64,000 bases of DNA from Streptomyces sp. NBC_01669 (GTDB lineage Bacteria; Actinomycetota; Actinomycetes; Streptomycetales; Streptomycetaceae). Made by a program: the position numbers and the translations under genes. Within the stretch, counting starts at the first letter, position 1; each line of letters begins with the position of its first letter. Where the stretch lies: assembly GCF_026339735.1 (NCBI RefSeq), contig NZ_JAPEQG010000001.1, forward strand, positions 5,580,001-5,644,000, in the 5' to 3' direction. Below, one piece after another: positions 45,089-53,846 of this stretch. The notes beneath the pieces were generated by a model. The model saw nothing but the letters and a program-made list of their open reading frames with translations. It was not told the DNA's origin and searched no databases.

Positions 45089-46456
45089 TCAGCTCTTGTA
45101 CGCCTTGGCCGCGTCGGACTCCAGTTTCGCCTGGGTCCCCGCGATGTCCTTCGGGTTCTTCAGGAAGTCCTGGAGCGTCTTCCACTCGCCCTTCCCGGGC
45201 GTCCCGCCGAACGACTGCGGGGCCTGGTCGGACATGTCGAACCGGACTGCGTCACCGGCCGCGATCAGCGCCTTCGCCATGGTGCGCTGCACCTCGTTCG
45301 GATACGCGGCGGGGTCCAGGGACTTGTTCGGCGAGATGAACCCGCCCTGCTCGGCCCAGATCTTCGCGGCATCGGCCGAGGCCAGCCAGGTCAGCAGGGC
45401 CTGGGCGCCCTTGCTGTCCTTCAGCGCCACTGCCGCGTCGCCGCCGGTCACCACGGGTGACTCGGCGCCGACCGCCGGGAACGGAAACACCTTGGCGTCC
45501 GTACCGATCTTCGCCTTGGTCTGCGCGATGTTGACTCCGACGAAGTCGCCCTCGAAGACCATGGCGCCCTTCGGCTGGTCACCGCCGGTGAAGGTCTGGG
45601 TGACCGAGGCCGGGAACTCCGTCTGCAGGGCACCGTCGGCGCCGCCCGCGATCAGGGACGGCTTGCCGAAGAGTTCGGCGAGCGTCTTCAGCGCGTCCTT
45701 GACGGACGGGTCGGTCCACTTGATCTTGTGCTGTGCCAGCTGGTCGTACTTCTCCGGGCCTGCCTGGGAGAGATAGACGTTCTCGAACCAGTCGGTGAGC
45801 GTCCAGCCGTCCGCGCCGCCGACCGAGACCGGGGTGACACCCGAGGCGGAGACCGTCTCGGCCGTCGCCATGAAGTCCTTCCAGGTCTTCGGCTCACTCG
45901 CCCCCGCGTTCTCGAACGCCTTGGCGTTGTACCAGATCAGGGACTTGTTGGCGGCCTTGAAGTAGACGCCGTACTGGGTGCCGTCCACCGCGCCGAGGTC
46001 CTGCCAGACCTTCGCGTAGTTCTTCGCCAGCTGTGCCTTCGCGTCGGCGCCGACCGGCTTGGCCCACTTCTTTTCCACGGCCTGCTTGATCGCACCCACC
46101 TGCGGGATCATCGCGACGTCCGGCGGCTGGCCGCCCGCGATCTTCGTACCGAGGAAGTTGACGATAGGGTCCTGCGCCGGGACGAAGGTGACCGTGGCAC
46201 CCGTGCGCTTCTCGAACTCCTTGAGGACCTTGAGGAAGTTGGCCTGCTCGGGCCCGGTCCAGACGGCCGCGACCGAGATCTTCTCGCCGTCCAGCTTGGG
46301 CAGTGCGACGGCCGAGGAGCTCGGCTCGTCACTGCCGGACCCTCCGCTCGTCTTTCCCTTTCCGCTGCCGCCGTCGTCGCCGCAGCCGGTGAGGGCCAGT
46401 GCGCCGACGGCGGTGAACACCATCGCGGCCCTGCGAATCCGAAGCGTTGTGCGCAT
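45089..46456 (-). CDS. Extracellular solute-binding lipoprotein (sugar family)
   Basis: The 455-residue protein is the receptor of the sugar importer. A signal peptide ends in the lipobox LTGC with Cys25 as the lipid-modified residue, then a Gly/Ser-rich linker. A family 1 extracellular binding-protein fold follows: VWTGPEQANFLKVLKEFEKRTGATVTF, NKSLIWYNAKAFENAG, and GTPGKGEWKTLQDFL near the end. Aromatic residues typical of sugar sites are abundant, but the ligand cannot be told. The ATG at 46456 is chosen because the signal peptide starts there, with GGAG further upstream. It heads a three-gene operon with two permeases. Confidence 0.93.
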   Translation of the reverse strand: MRTTLRIRRAAMVFTAVGALALTGCGDDGGSGKGKTSGGSGSDEPSSSAVALPKLDGEKISVAAVWTGPEQANFLKVLKEFEKRTGATVTFVPAQDPIVNFLGTKIAGGQPPDVAMIPQVGAIKQAVEKKWAKPVGADAKAQLAKNYAKVWQDLGAVDGTQYGVYFKAANKSLIWYNAKAFENAGASEPKTWKDFMATAETVSASGVTPVSVGGADGWTLTDWFENVYLSQAGPEKYDQLAQHKIKWTDPSVKDALKTLAELFGKPSLIAGGADGALQTEFPASVTQTFTGGDQPKGAMVFEGDFVGVNIAQTKAKIGTDAKVFPFPAVGAESPVVTGGDAAVALKDSKGAQALLTWLASADAAKIWAEQGGFISPNKSLDPAAYPNEVQRTMAKALIAAGDAVRFDMSDQAPQSFGGTPGKGEWKTLQDFLKNPKDIAGTQAKLESDAAKAYKS

Positions 46457-46539
46457 CGCTGCCCCGTCTCTCCTGTGCGCGTGAACGGACGGGCGGGACC
46501 GCCGGTGGGTCGGCGGTGCCGCTCGTCCATCAGGTCGTC

Positions 46540-46551
46540 CTGTGCGCACAG
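46540..46551. promoter_or_regulatory. Candidate operator palindrome upstream of sugar importer
   Basis: The sequence CTGTGCGCACAG is a perfect 12-base palindrome about 85 bases upstream of the binding-protein start. Its half CCTGTGCGC recurs near 46472. It could bind a LacI- or GntR-type repressor, but no such gene is in the window. Confidence 0.35.
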
Positions 46552-46644
46552 TCCTACGCCCGGTGCACGGACGCCGCAATACCGCTTTCAGCCCCAACTG
46601 ATCGATTGTGATGGGCTCGTGACGTGAAGTCAGTCTTCTTCGAA

Positions 46645-46719
46645 CCCCCTCGGCGGGCTTGCGGATGAAGCCCGTCGAGGGGGTCCCTCCCATGCCCTTG
46701 AGGCCATGGGGGAAGTCGA
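46645..46719. repeat. Dispersed palindromic intergenic repeat, copy 2, with hairpin
   Basis: A hairpin of 16 bases (46645-46660 with 46668-46683, one mismatch) adjoins a core (46671-46719) that matches copy 1 at 37991-38039 in the opposite orientation at 43 of 49 positions. It lies just downstream of the FHA-FtsK gene and may be its terminator. Confidence 0.65.
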
Positions 46720-46749
46720 GGACGCACCGGCCACCGGGGTGAGGACCCC

Positions 46750-49700
46750 TCAGGAGTGGTAGGGCGTGAGCGGAGCTATTCGCTCGGCGTTCACCGAACG
46801 GGCGGCCCGCTCCAGCGCGCTGGCCAGCAGCGCGAGGTCCGTCGGTCCGTTGCCCAGTTCCCGGACCGGGCGCCGGGTCGGCGGATCGCCCATCCGCTCC
46901 CACTCCAGTGGGACGACGGTGGGCCGCAGGGTCGCGGTGCGCGGAATGCGGCCCGTGACCCGGCCGCCCTGGAACGGCGTCACTCGCCCGTCCGGATGCC
47001 CCAGCCGGCCGCGGCCGGGTGCCGGATCCTCCGGCGAGGGCGTGACGACGGGCGCGTCGAGCACCGCGCGCAGCCGCGCCCCACGGGCAAGCTCCGTGTC
47101 CTCCGTGCGGTCGGCGCGGGCGGACGTCGCGACCAGATGCACGCCCAGCCGGCCACCGTCCCTGGCGACGGACTCCAGCGCCCGTACGACCGAACCGGCG
47201 GCGGGCCGCCCCGGGCTGCCGAGCGCGGGGGCGACCAGGGCGTCGAAGTCGTCGACGAGGACGACGAGCCGGGGCAGCGGCGACGGGCCGGGATCCGCGG
47301 ACCGCGCGGCGGCGGGCCGCAGCCGGAGCGTGCCGCTCATCGCCGGGTCCAGGTCACCGCGCTGCTCGGCGGTGCTGGGAGCGCGTCGGCCGACCGGCTG
47401 CTGCGCCACGTCGTGCCGGGCATGCCAGTCGTTGAAGTCGAGCCGCCCGAGCAGCTCGGCCCGCCGCTTCAGCTCGCCGCCCAGGGCCTGGGCGAACTCG
47501 CGCATTCTGACCGGATCGGAGGCGACCAAATGGGTGAACGCATGCGGGAGTTCCGTGCAGGGGTGCAGGCTTTCGCCGCGCTCACCACCGGCTCCGTCAA
47601 CCAGAAGGATGCCGAGCCGGTCGGGCCGCGCGGCAGCGGCCAGCGAGGCGGCGACGGCTCGCAGCAACTCCGTACGTCCACTGCCGGCCGGGCCCTCGAT
47701 GAGGAGGTGGGGTCCTTCATCGGCCAGATCGACACTGACTGCGCCCCTGGGCCCGGCCCCGAGAACGACGACGGGCCGCCCGGCGGAGGCGGGGGTGGGG
47801 GCGGGTGGGGGCGAGGTTGCGGCCATGGGCGTGCCGGTGGCGGTTGCATGCTCCGCCCCGGGAACGGCACGGGAGCCGCCGAAGTCGCCGGACACGCCGC
47901 CGTAACGCTGCGCACCGACGCGGGGTGCGGGCGCGGCGGGGTGGGGGGTGCGTCCTGAGCCGGGGGTGTCCGCACCCGGGTAGGCGGCGCGGCCCGAACC
48001 GGCCGTTGAACGGCCCTCGTCGCGGCCGAAGGCATGTCGTGACGTGCCTGCGTGCGTGTCGTTCGCCATCCCGGGGTACGGCGTGCGGCCCGATGTGCCG
48101 GACGTCTCACCGTTGGGGTACGGCGTGCGGCCGGACCAGGCGGATTCACTCCCCGGGTATGTCGTACGGCCCGAACCGTGGGCGTCCACGGCTGCCGCCT
48201 CCGGATCGACGGCACCGGCGGAAAAGGTCACGCCTCCACCGCCGCTCCAGCTCCCCGCCCCACGCACCGTCGCCCCCGGCTGAGTCTCGGAGGTCGAGGC
48301 CCAGCGGGCCAGCAGGGAAGCCGGGGTGGCTCTGGCCAGGCCCAGTTCGTCCAGCAGACGGGCGGACCGGGGGAGGGCCGCTGCCGGCGGGCGGCCGGGC
48401 GCCGTCGCCCGGCCCTCCGTACGCAGGGGTGCCAGCGCCCGCCCGAACCGCTCCGCCCACGCCACCGACACCGCGTCCACCGCGGCCACGGTGCCGTGGC
48501 CCGCAGCCTGTCCGCCCGCTGTGCGCAGCAGCCGCAGTGCCGTCGCCACGTCGCCGCTCAGCATCGCCACCGCTCCGCACTCGCGGAACGCGATCGACGC
48601 ATGGCAGGCCGCCTCGTATGTCGCCGCGACGGGCGAGGTGGGCGACGCGGCCGGCGTCTCGGCCAGACAGATCAGATGGATCCCGGCTGCCGCACCCGCG
48701 GCGGCCAGCCGTGCCGTGGTCTCGCGCAGCACCGCGGATCCGGGGTCGCCGTCGACGATCACCACGGTGTACGGCCCCTCGTACCGCCGGGCGGTCTCGG
48801 CGACCGTGCTCCGGTCGACGCTGGCCCAGCCGGTGCCGAGCGGCCCGTCGTCCAGCCGGCGCATCAGCTCCGTCGTGCGCGCCGTCGCCTGCTCACGGTC
48901 GTACGCGAGCAGGAGTCGGCAGTCCTGCCCGTGCATCGGCCGCAGATGGGGCAGCCAGCCGAGCCATGCCCACTCGCGCCTGCGCTCGTCGGCGCTGCGG
49001 GCACGGTCCGTGCTGATGAGCACGATCTCCAGGTCGGCCGGGGAGTGCAGCGCGGCGAGCTGCGCCACCGTCGAGCGGGCGAGCCCGGCCAGCCGCTCCC
49101 GCGGACCGGCGAGCCCCAGCGAACCGGCCTCCCGAAGTCCCACGGTCACCGGCACTGCGGGCAGCTCCGCCCGGTCCGTGGTGCCGAGCCGGACCACGAG
49201 CGCCTCGGGGTGCTCGGCGTCGCGCTCCCACAGCCGGGGTCCGGGCCCGAGCGCGGTCAGCAGCACGGCCGCCGGGTCGGGCCATGTCCCCGCCGAGGAC
49301 GAGCGCGGCCGAGGTACGGACGCGAGCGGGCCCGGCAGGCCCACCGTCCCCGCCTCGTCGGGCGCCGCCTCGTGCACCGGCTCGCCCTTGTTTCGCGCCA
49401 GCCTGCGCGCCCAGGCCCCTATCCCGCCGCGCCGGGGTGTTTCGTCGTCCGGGAATCGGCCGGACGCCCGCCGGGCGGTGCCCCGTACGCCCCCGTCGTC
49501 CGACCCGGCCGGCGCACCGCCCTCGTACGCCACGGGTGCGGCGCCCGCGCTGTACGCGTGACCGGTGGCGTATCCGTCCGGTTTCGCCGAGAGGTTCCCG
49601 CCCGCCGCCCGTGCGACCCGCAGATGCCCCTCGCCGTCCGGCGCAGTCGCCAGCGACGGCGTGGGCGAGCCCGATGTAAGCCGGAGCGTCGATTCGCCGA

Positions 49701-50253
49701 GCCGCAGCAGCGCGCCCGGCCTCAGCCGGACCGGGCGGTCGCGGACCTCCGTACCGTCCAGCGAGGTGCCGTTCGTGGAGCCCAGGTCAGCGACCGAGAC
49801 CGCGCCGTCCTCGGAGACCGTCACCGCGCAGTGCAGCCGGGACACATCGGGGTCGTCGAGCGGGACGTCCGCGTCGGCGGACCGGCCGATCAGTATCTGT
49901 CCGCCGTGCAGCAGATGGACGCCGCCCGCATCGGGCCCCGCGACCACGTGCAACTGCGCCGGAACGGCGTCGGCCGCCGTCTCGTCCTCCCCGGGGACTT
50001 GGAGCGAGAGCACCGCGCCGTCGACCAGCGGCGGCTCGCCGAGCGCGCACCGCTGCGCGTCGAGCCGGTCGCGGCCGGCGAACAGCACCACCGCTCCGCC
50101 GCCGAGCGAGCCGTCGGGCCCGGAGACGGCGGCGGCCAGGTTGGAGGCCACGGTGGCGAGTGCCGTCCCCGCGGGGGCGGTGACGAGCACGTCGCAGGCG
50201 CGCGCCGGGGTCTGGCCGCTGCGCGGCGCGAGGACGGTCAGCCGGATCTGCAT
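46750..50253 (-). CDS. FHA domain protein fused to FtsK/SpoIIIE-like ATPase
   Basis: The 1167-residue protein has a ubiquitin-like N-terminal part (residues 1-100). A canonical FHA domain follows (about 110-190: GRSADADVPLDDPDVSRLHCAV, DLGSTNGTSLDG), which should bind phosphothreonine. After a Gly-rich linker comes a first degenerate FtsK/SpoIIIE-like domain (about 350-640), then a linker with five SGRTPYPG-like repeats (about 695-775). A C-terminal ATPase domain follows with Walker A GPAGSGRTELL and a Walker B-like LVVLVDDFDAL. The layout recalls EccC ATPases of type VII secretion, but no ESX genes are nearby. The divergent Ser/Thr kinases are obvious candidate partners for the FHA domain. 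The ATG at 50253 is chosen for its fit to the conserved start. Confidence 0.88.
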   Translation of the reverse strand: MQIRLTVLAPRSGQTPARACDVLVTAPAGTALATVASNLAAAVSGPDGSLGGGAVVLFAGRDRLDAQRCALGEPPLVDGAVLSLQVPGEDETAADAVPAQLHVVAGPDAGGVHLLHGGQILIGRSADADVPLDDPDVSRLHCAVTVSEDGAVSVADLGSTNGTSLDGTEVRDRPVRLRPGALLRLGESTLRLTSGSPTPSLATAPDGEGHLRVARAAGGNLSAKPDGYATGHAYSAGAAPVAYEGGAPAGSDDGGVRGTARRASGRFPDDETPRRGGIGAWARRLARNKGEPVHEAAPDEAGTVGLPGPLASVPRPRSSSAGTWPDPAAVLLTALGPGPRLWERDAEHPEALVVRLGTTDRAELPAVPVTVGLREAGSLGLAGPRERLAGLARSTVAQLAALHSPADLEIVLISTDRARSADERRREWAWLGWLPHLRPMHGQDCRLLLAYDREQATARTTELMRRLDDGPLGTGWASVDRSTVAETARRYEGPYTVVIVDGDPGSAVLRETTARLAAAGAAAGIHLICLAETPAASPTSPVAATYEAACHASIAFRECGAVAMLSGDVATALRLLRTAGGQAAGHGTVAAVDAVSVAWAERFGRALAPLRTEGRATAPGRPPAAALPRSARLLDELGLARATPASLLARWASTSETQPGATVRGAGSWSGGGGVTFSAGAVDPEAAAVDAHGSGRTTYPGSESAWSGRTPYPNGETSGTSGRTPYPGMANDTHAGTSRHAFGRDEGRSTAGSGRAAYPGADTPGSGRTPHPAAPAPRVGAQRYGGVSGDFGGSRAVPGAEHATATGTPMAATSPPPAPTPASAGRPVVVLGAGPRGAVSVDLADEGPHLLIEGPAGSGRTELLRAVAASLAAAARPDRLGILLVDGAGGERGESLHPCTELPHAFTHLVASDPVRMREFAQALGGELKRRAELLGRLDFNDWHARHDVAQQPVGRRAPSTAEQRGDLDPAMSGTLRLRPAAARSADPGPSPLPRLVVLVDDFDALVAPALGSPGRPAAGSVVRALESVARDGGRLGVHLVATSARADRTEDTELARGARLRAVLDAPVVTPSPEDPAPGRGRLGHPDGRVTPFQGGRVTGRIPRTATLRPTVVPLEWERMGDPPTRRPVRELGNGPTDLALLASALERAARSVNAERIAPLTPYHS

Positions 50254-50732
50254 CGCCGTCAGCGGTCCCTTCTGCGCGGGGTGCCCGGCAGGGGAAACGC
50301 CCTGTGATTCCCCCCACCCGGCACGGACGCGTCGTCCGGTACAGGTCGTCACGTACCGCGAGGCTCCGACCCCACAGTTCCGTGCTGGAGGCATCCTCGC
50401 ACCTGCCGCTGACAACACGCCCGCGGGCCACCTCGAAGTGATCTTGAAAGGTCGGCTGTGGACCCAAAAGTGCCTGCTTGGGGCGGTACCCGGAGCCGCG
50501 CACGGATGCGGGGTAACCGTCGGAATCCGGCCAGTCGCACGTTTGTGCGGCAACCATCTGTCCGGTGTGGGCGTCTCCTTTCGGACACGATGGCTCACAC
50601 CTCGTCCACGACCGGAAGGTGATCGACCGGTGACCCGTTCGAAGCCCCCGGAGCGGCATTAGAGTGGGCCGGAAACCCCCGGGGCGGGCCCCGGGGGGCC
50701 GTAAGCACCACGATCAGCAGGGAGCGCATGAC
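50254..50732. promoter_or_regulatory. Divergent promoter region between FHA-FtsK and kinase 1
   Basis: This 479-bp gap has no gene. For kinase 1, TAGAGT (50660-50665) is a likely -10 box, and a 9-bp hairpin (50676-50684 with 50689-50697) would form at the very 5' end of its leader of about 60 bases. I cannot place the FHA gene's promoter. Confidence 0.45.
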
Positions 50733-52373
50733 GTGCGGCCGGTAGGCAGCAAGTACCTGCTCGAAGAGCCGCTGGGACGCGGCGCGACGGGCACCGTCTG
50801 GCGCGCCCGCCAGCGGGAGACCGCAGGCTCCGAGGCGGCCGTCGCCGGCCAGCCCGGCGAGACCGTGGCGATCAAGGTCCTCAAGGAGGAGCTCGCCAAC
50901 GACGCGGACGTGGTGATGCGGTTCCTGCGCGAGCGGTCCGTGCTGCTGCGGCTCACCCACGAGAACATCGTGCGCACCCGCGACCTGGTCGTCGAAGGCG
51001 ATCTCCTCGCCCTCGTGATGGATCTGGTCGACGGTCCCGACCTGCACCGCTACCTCCGCGAGAACGGCCCGCTCACTCCGGTCGCCGCCTCGCTCCTCAC
51101 CGCTCAGATCGCGGACGCGCTGGCCGCCAGCCACGCCGACGGTGTCGTCCACCGCGACCTGAAGCCGGCGAATGTCCTGCTGTCCGAGCGCGACGGCCAG
51201 ATGCATCCGATGCTGACCGATTTCGGCATCGCGCGGCTCGCCGATTCCCCGGGCCTGACCCGGACCCATGAGTTCGTCGGCACGCCCGCCTATGTGGCGC
51301 CGGAGTCCGCCGAGGGACGCCCGCAGACCTCCGCCGTCGACATCTACGGCGCGGGCATCCTGCTGTACGAGCTGGTCACCGGGCGCCCGCCGTTCTCCGG
51401 CGGCACGGCCCTCGAGGTACTGCACCGGCACCTCAGTGAGGAGCCCCGACGCCCCACCACCGTCCCGGCGCCGCTCTGGACGGTCATAGAGCGCTGCCTG
51501 AGCAAGGACCCGGACGGACGGCCCAGCGCGGAGAACCTGGCCCGCGGCCTGCGTACCGTCGCGGCCGGCATCGGTGTGCACGCCACCTCGGCGCAGATCG
51601 CGGCCGCCGACGGCGTGGGCGCCCTGCTCGCGCCCGACCCGGCGCCCGCAGCCGTGCCGGAGACCCCCGGCGCGGCCGACCCGACGCAGGTGCTGCCGAG
51701 CAATGCGGGTGCGTACGACCCGAACGCGGCGACCAGCGTCATGCAGCACTCACCCGGCCAGGGGTTCGGACCGGGGCAGGGCCAGGGCGGGCACGCCGAC
51801 CCGACCGCGGTCATGCCACCCGTACCGCAGCGCCCCGACGGCCCGCCGCAGCCCGACGGCCCGCATCCGTGGCAGTCCCAGCTGCAGGCGGCCCGCGACC
51901 GCAACGAGCAGACGCAGGTCCAGTACCTCGACCCGAGCCAGGATCCGCTGCGCCGTCGGCCGCAGCGCCGGCAGCCGCAACAGGCTCCGCAGCACCAGCA
52001 GCAGTACCCGCAGCAGCAGCCCCAGCAGCAGCCCCAGCAGTACCCCCAGCGCCGCCAGCAACCGCAACACCCCCAGCCCCAGCGGCAGCAGTACGCACCT
52101 CCGCAACAGCCGGCGCCCCAGCAGCCGGCCCCGCGCCCGCCCCGCGAGCCGAGGCAGCGCAGCGCCAACCCGATGAAGATCCCGGGTCTCGGCTGTCTCA
52201 AGGGCTGCCTGTTCACGGTGGTGCTGCTCTTCGTCGCGGGCTGGCTGATCTGGGAACTGACGCCGTTGCAGGACTGGATCGGACAGGGGCAGAGCTACTG
52301 GAACGCGATCGGCGACGCGGTCTCCTCCGTCACCGACTGGCTGTCGAAACTGGGCAGCAGCAGCGGCCCCTGA
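50733..52373 (+). CDS. PknB-type Ser/Thr protein kinase 1, membrane-anchored
   Basis: The 546-residue protein has an N-terminal Hanks-type kinase domain (about residues 5-265): a glycine loop LGRGATGTVW, a catalytic loop HRDLKPANVLL, DFGIARL and APESAEG. A very Gln/Pro-rich linker of about 230 residues follows, with poly-QQP blocks. One membrane helix (about 490-512) is followed by a short external tail of about 30 residues without PASTA domains. The GTG at 50733 is chosen because GGGAG lies eight bases upstream and the kinase fold starts at once; the nearby ATG is in another frame. It is divergent from the FHA-FtsK gene and followed by kinase 2. Confidence 0.93.
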   Translation: MRPVGSKYLLEEPLGRGATGTVWRARQRETAGSEAAVAGQPGETVAIKVLKEELANDADVVMRFLRERSVLLRLTHENIVRTRDLVVEGDLLALVMDLVDGPDLHRYLRENGPLTPVAASLLTAQIADALAASHADGVVHRDLKPANVLLSERDGQMHPMLTDFGIARLADSPGLTRTHEFVGTPAYVAPESAEGRPQTSAVDIYGAGILLYELVTGRPPFSGGTALEVLHRHLSEEPRRPTTVPAPLWTVIERCLSKDPDGRPSAENLARGLRTVAAGIGVHATSAQIAAADGVGALLAPDPAPAAVPETPGAADPTQVLPSNAGAYDPNAATSVMQHSPGQGFGPGQGQGGHADPTAVMPPVPQRPDGPPQPDGPHPWQSQLQAARDRNEQTQVQYLDPSQDPLRRRPQRRQPQQAPQHQQQYPQQQPQQQPQQYPQRRQQPQHPQPQRQQYAPPQQPAPQQPAPRPPREPRQRSANPMKIPGLGCLKGCLFTVVLLFVAGWLIWELTPLQDWIGQGQSYWNAIGDAVSSVTDWLSKLGSSSGP

Positions 52374-52394
52374 CGGAGCCCACATCACCAACTT

Positions 52395-52409
52395 CGTAGC
52401 TTTGTCGAC
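52395..52409 (+). repeat. 15-base direct repeat between kinase genes, copy 1
   Basis: CGTAGCTTTGTCGAC here matches CGTAACTTTGTCGAC at 52481-52495 at 14 of 15 positions. The copies flank the kinase 1 terminator and precede kinase 2. Confidence 0.5.
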
Positions 52410-52437
52410 TTCTGCGGGGCGATTTCGCCCGCAGAAG
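52409..52437 (+). terminator. Terminator hairpin after kinase 1
   Basis: A perfect 10-bp stem (52409-52418 with 52428-52437) lies 36 bases after the kinase 1 stop codon. Confidence 0.7.
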
Positions 52438-52480
52438 TGAAGGTTGGCGCCATCCAGGGCACGTAACACCCCGATCGCCG

Positions 52481-52495
52481 CGTAACTTTGTCGAC
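52481..52495 (+). repeat. 15-base direct repeat between kinase genes, copy 2
   Basis: This copy lies 35 bases upstream of the kinase 2 start and 86 bases from copy 1. It could be part of the promoter or an operator. Confidence 0.5.
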
Positions 52496-52529
52496 CGGGG
52501 GTCCAACGCCAGCCGCTGAGGGAGCAGTC

Positions 52530-53768
52530 TTGGCACGGAATATCGGCAGCCGGTACACCGCCCACCAGATCCTGGGGCGCGGCAGCGCCGGCACGGTGTG
52601 GCTCGGCGAGGGTCCTGAGGGCCCCGTCGCCATCAAGCTGCTCCGCGAGGACCTCGCGTCCGATCAGGAGCTGGTCGGACGCTTCGTCCAGGAGCGCACC
52701 GCGCTGCTGGGGCTCGACCACCCGCACATCGTCGCCGTCCACGACCTCGTCGTGGACGGCAACGACCTGGCGCTGGTCATGAACCTGGTACGCGGTACGG
52801 ATCTGCGCACCCGCCTCGACCGCGAGCGCCGCCTCGCCCCGGAGGCAGCGGTCGCGATCATCGCGGACGTCGCCGACGGCCTCGCGGCCGCGCACGCCGC
52901 CGGAGTGGTCCACCGCGACGTCAAGCCGGAGAACATCCTGCTCGACATGGAGGGACCGCTCGGCCCCGGCGGCTCGCACCCCGCGCTGCTCACCGACTTC
53001 GGCGTGGCCAAGCTGATCGACACCCCGCGCCGCACCAAGGCCACGAAGATCATCGGTACGCCGGACTATCTGGCCCCCGAGATCGTCGAGGGACTCCCGC
53101 CGCGCGCCGCCGTCGACATCTATGCCCTCGCGACGGTGCTGTACGAGCTCCTCGCGGGCTTCACGCCCTTCGGCGGCGGCCACCCCGGCGCGGTGCTGCG
53201 GCGCCACGTCACGGAGACCGTGGTCCCGCTTCCCGGTATCCCCGAGGAGCTCTGGCAGCTCCTGGTCCAGTGCCTGGCCAAGGCCCCGGCCTCCCGGCTG
53301 CGCGCCTCCGAGCTCGCGGCGCGTCTGCGCGAGCAGCTCCCGCACCTGGCCGGCATCCCGCCCCTGGACGTCGACGAGCCGGACGCCGAACCGGAACCTC
53401 AGCCCTACGACGAGCAGCAGTACACCCCGGCCCCCGACGAACCCCGCCGTCGCGGCGCGGTCCCGCTGGTCCCCGGCGCCTCCCCGGACTCCAACCGGGA
53501 CACCCACACCAGCATGCGCGTCCCGGGCCCCGACGAGCTCTCCGGCGGCCCCCGGGGCACGGCCCGGGCCCCCCGCGCCCCGGGCCAGCCCCGTCCGGGC
53601 TCGGCGCGGAACAAGTCGGCGGCCATCCGCAAGCGCCGCATCACGCTGGGCGCGGTGGCGCTGGTGCTGTGCGCGGCCCTGGGTGTGGGCGGCTGGCTGG
53701 CCTTCGGCGGCAACGGCGCGGACGCGACTCCGCAGGACACGAAGAACTCGGTGCCGACGGCTCCGTAA
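52530..53768 (+). CDS. PknB-type Ser/Thr protein kinase 2, membrane-anchored
   Basis: The 412-residue protein has a Hanks-type kinase domain (about residues 5-265): LGRGSAGTVWLGEG, HRDVKPENILL, DFGVAKL and APEIVEG. An acidic Pro-rich linker and a single membrane helix follow (about 372-393, LGAVALVLCAALGVGGWLAFG), with a very short outer tail. The TTG at 52530 is chosen as the start because GGGAG lies five bases before it and the following residues ARNIGSRYTAHQILG open the kinase fold; the frame remains open upstream without another ribosome binding site. It may act on the FHA protein encoded across the divergent promoter, which is an inference from context only. Confidence 0.92.
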   Translation: MARNIGSRYTAHQILGRGSAGTVWLGEGPEGPVAIKLLREDLASDQELVGRFVQERTALLGLDHPHIVAVHDLVVDGNDLALVMNLVRGTDLRTRLDRERRLAPEAAVAIIADVADGLAAAHAAGVVHRDVKPENILLDMEGPLGPGGSHPALLTDFGVAKLIDTPRRTKATKIIGTPDYLAPEIVEGLPPRAAVDIYALATVLYELLAGFTPFGGGHPGAVLRRHVTETVVPLPGIPEELWQLLVQCLAKAPASRLRASELAARLREQLPHLAGIPPLDVDEPDAEPEPQPYDEQQYTPAPDEPRRRGAVPLVPGASPDSNRDTHTSMRVPGPDELSGGPRGTARAPRAPGQPRPGSARNKSAAIRKRRITLGAVALVLCAALGVGGWLAFGGNGADATPQDTKNSVPTAP

Positions 53769-53846
53769 CCGCGCCGCGACCGCACGGATCCCCGCGGAAA
53801 GGACGGCCCGGGGATGGTCCGGGCCGACAGCCGTTACGCTGGACCC

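Larger units (their letters stand above)
46457..46749. other. Intergenic region with palindrome and repeat
   Basis: No gene is seen in this 293-bp gap. It holds the promoter region of the sugar importer, with a perfect 12-base palindrome at 46540-46551, and the terminator-like repeat downstream of the FHA gene (46645-46719). Confidence 0.5.
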
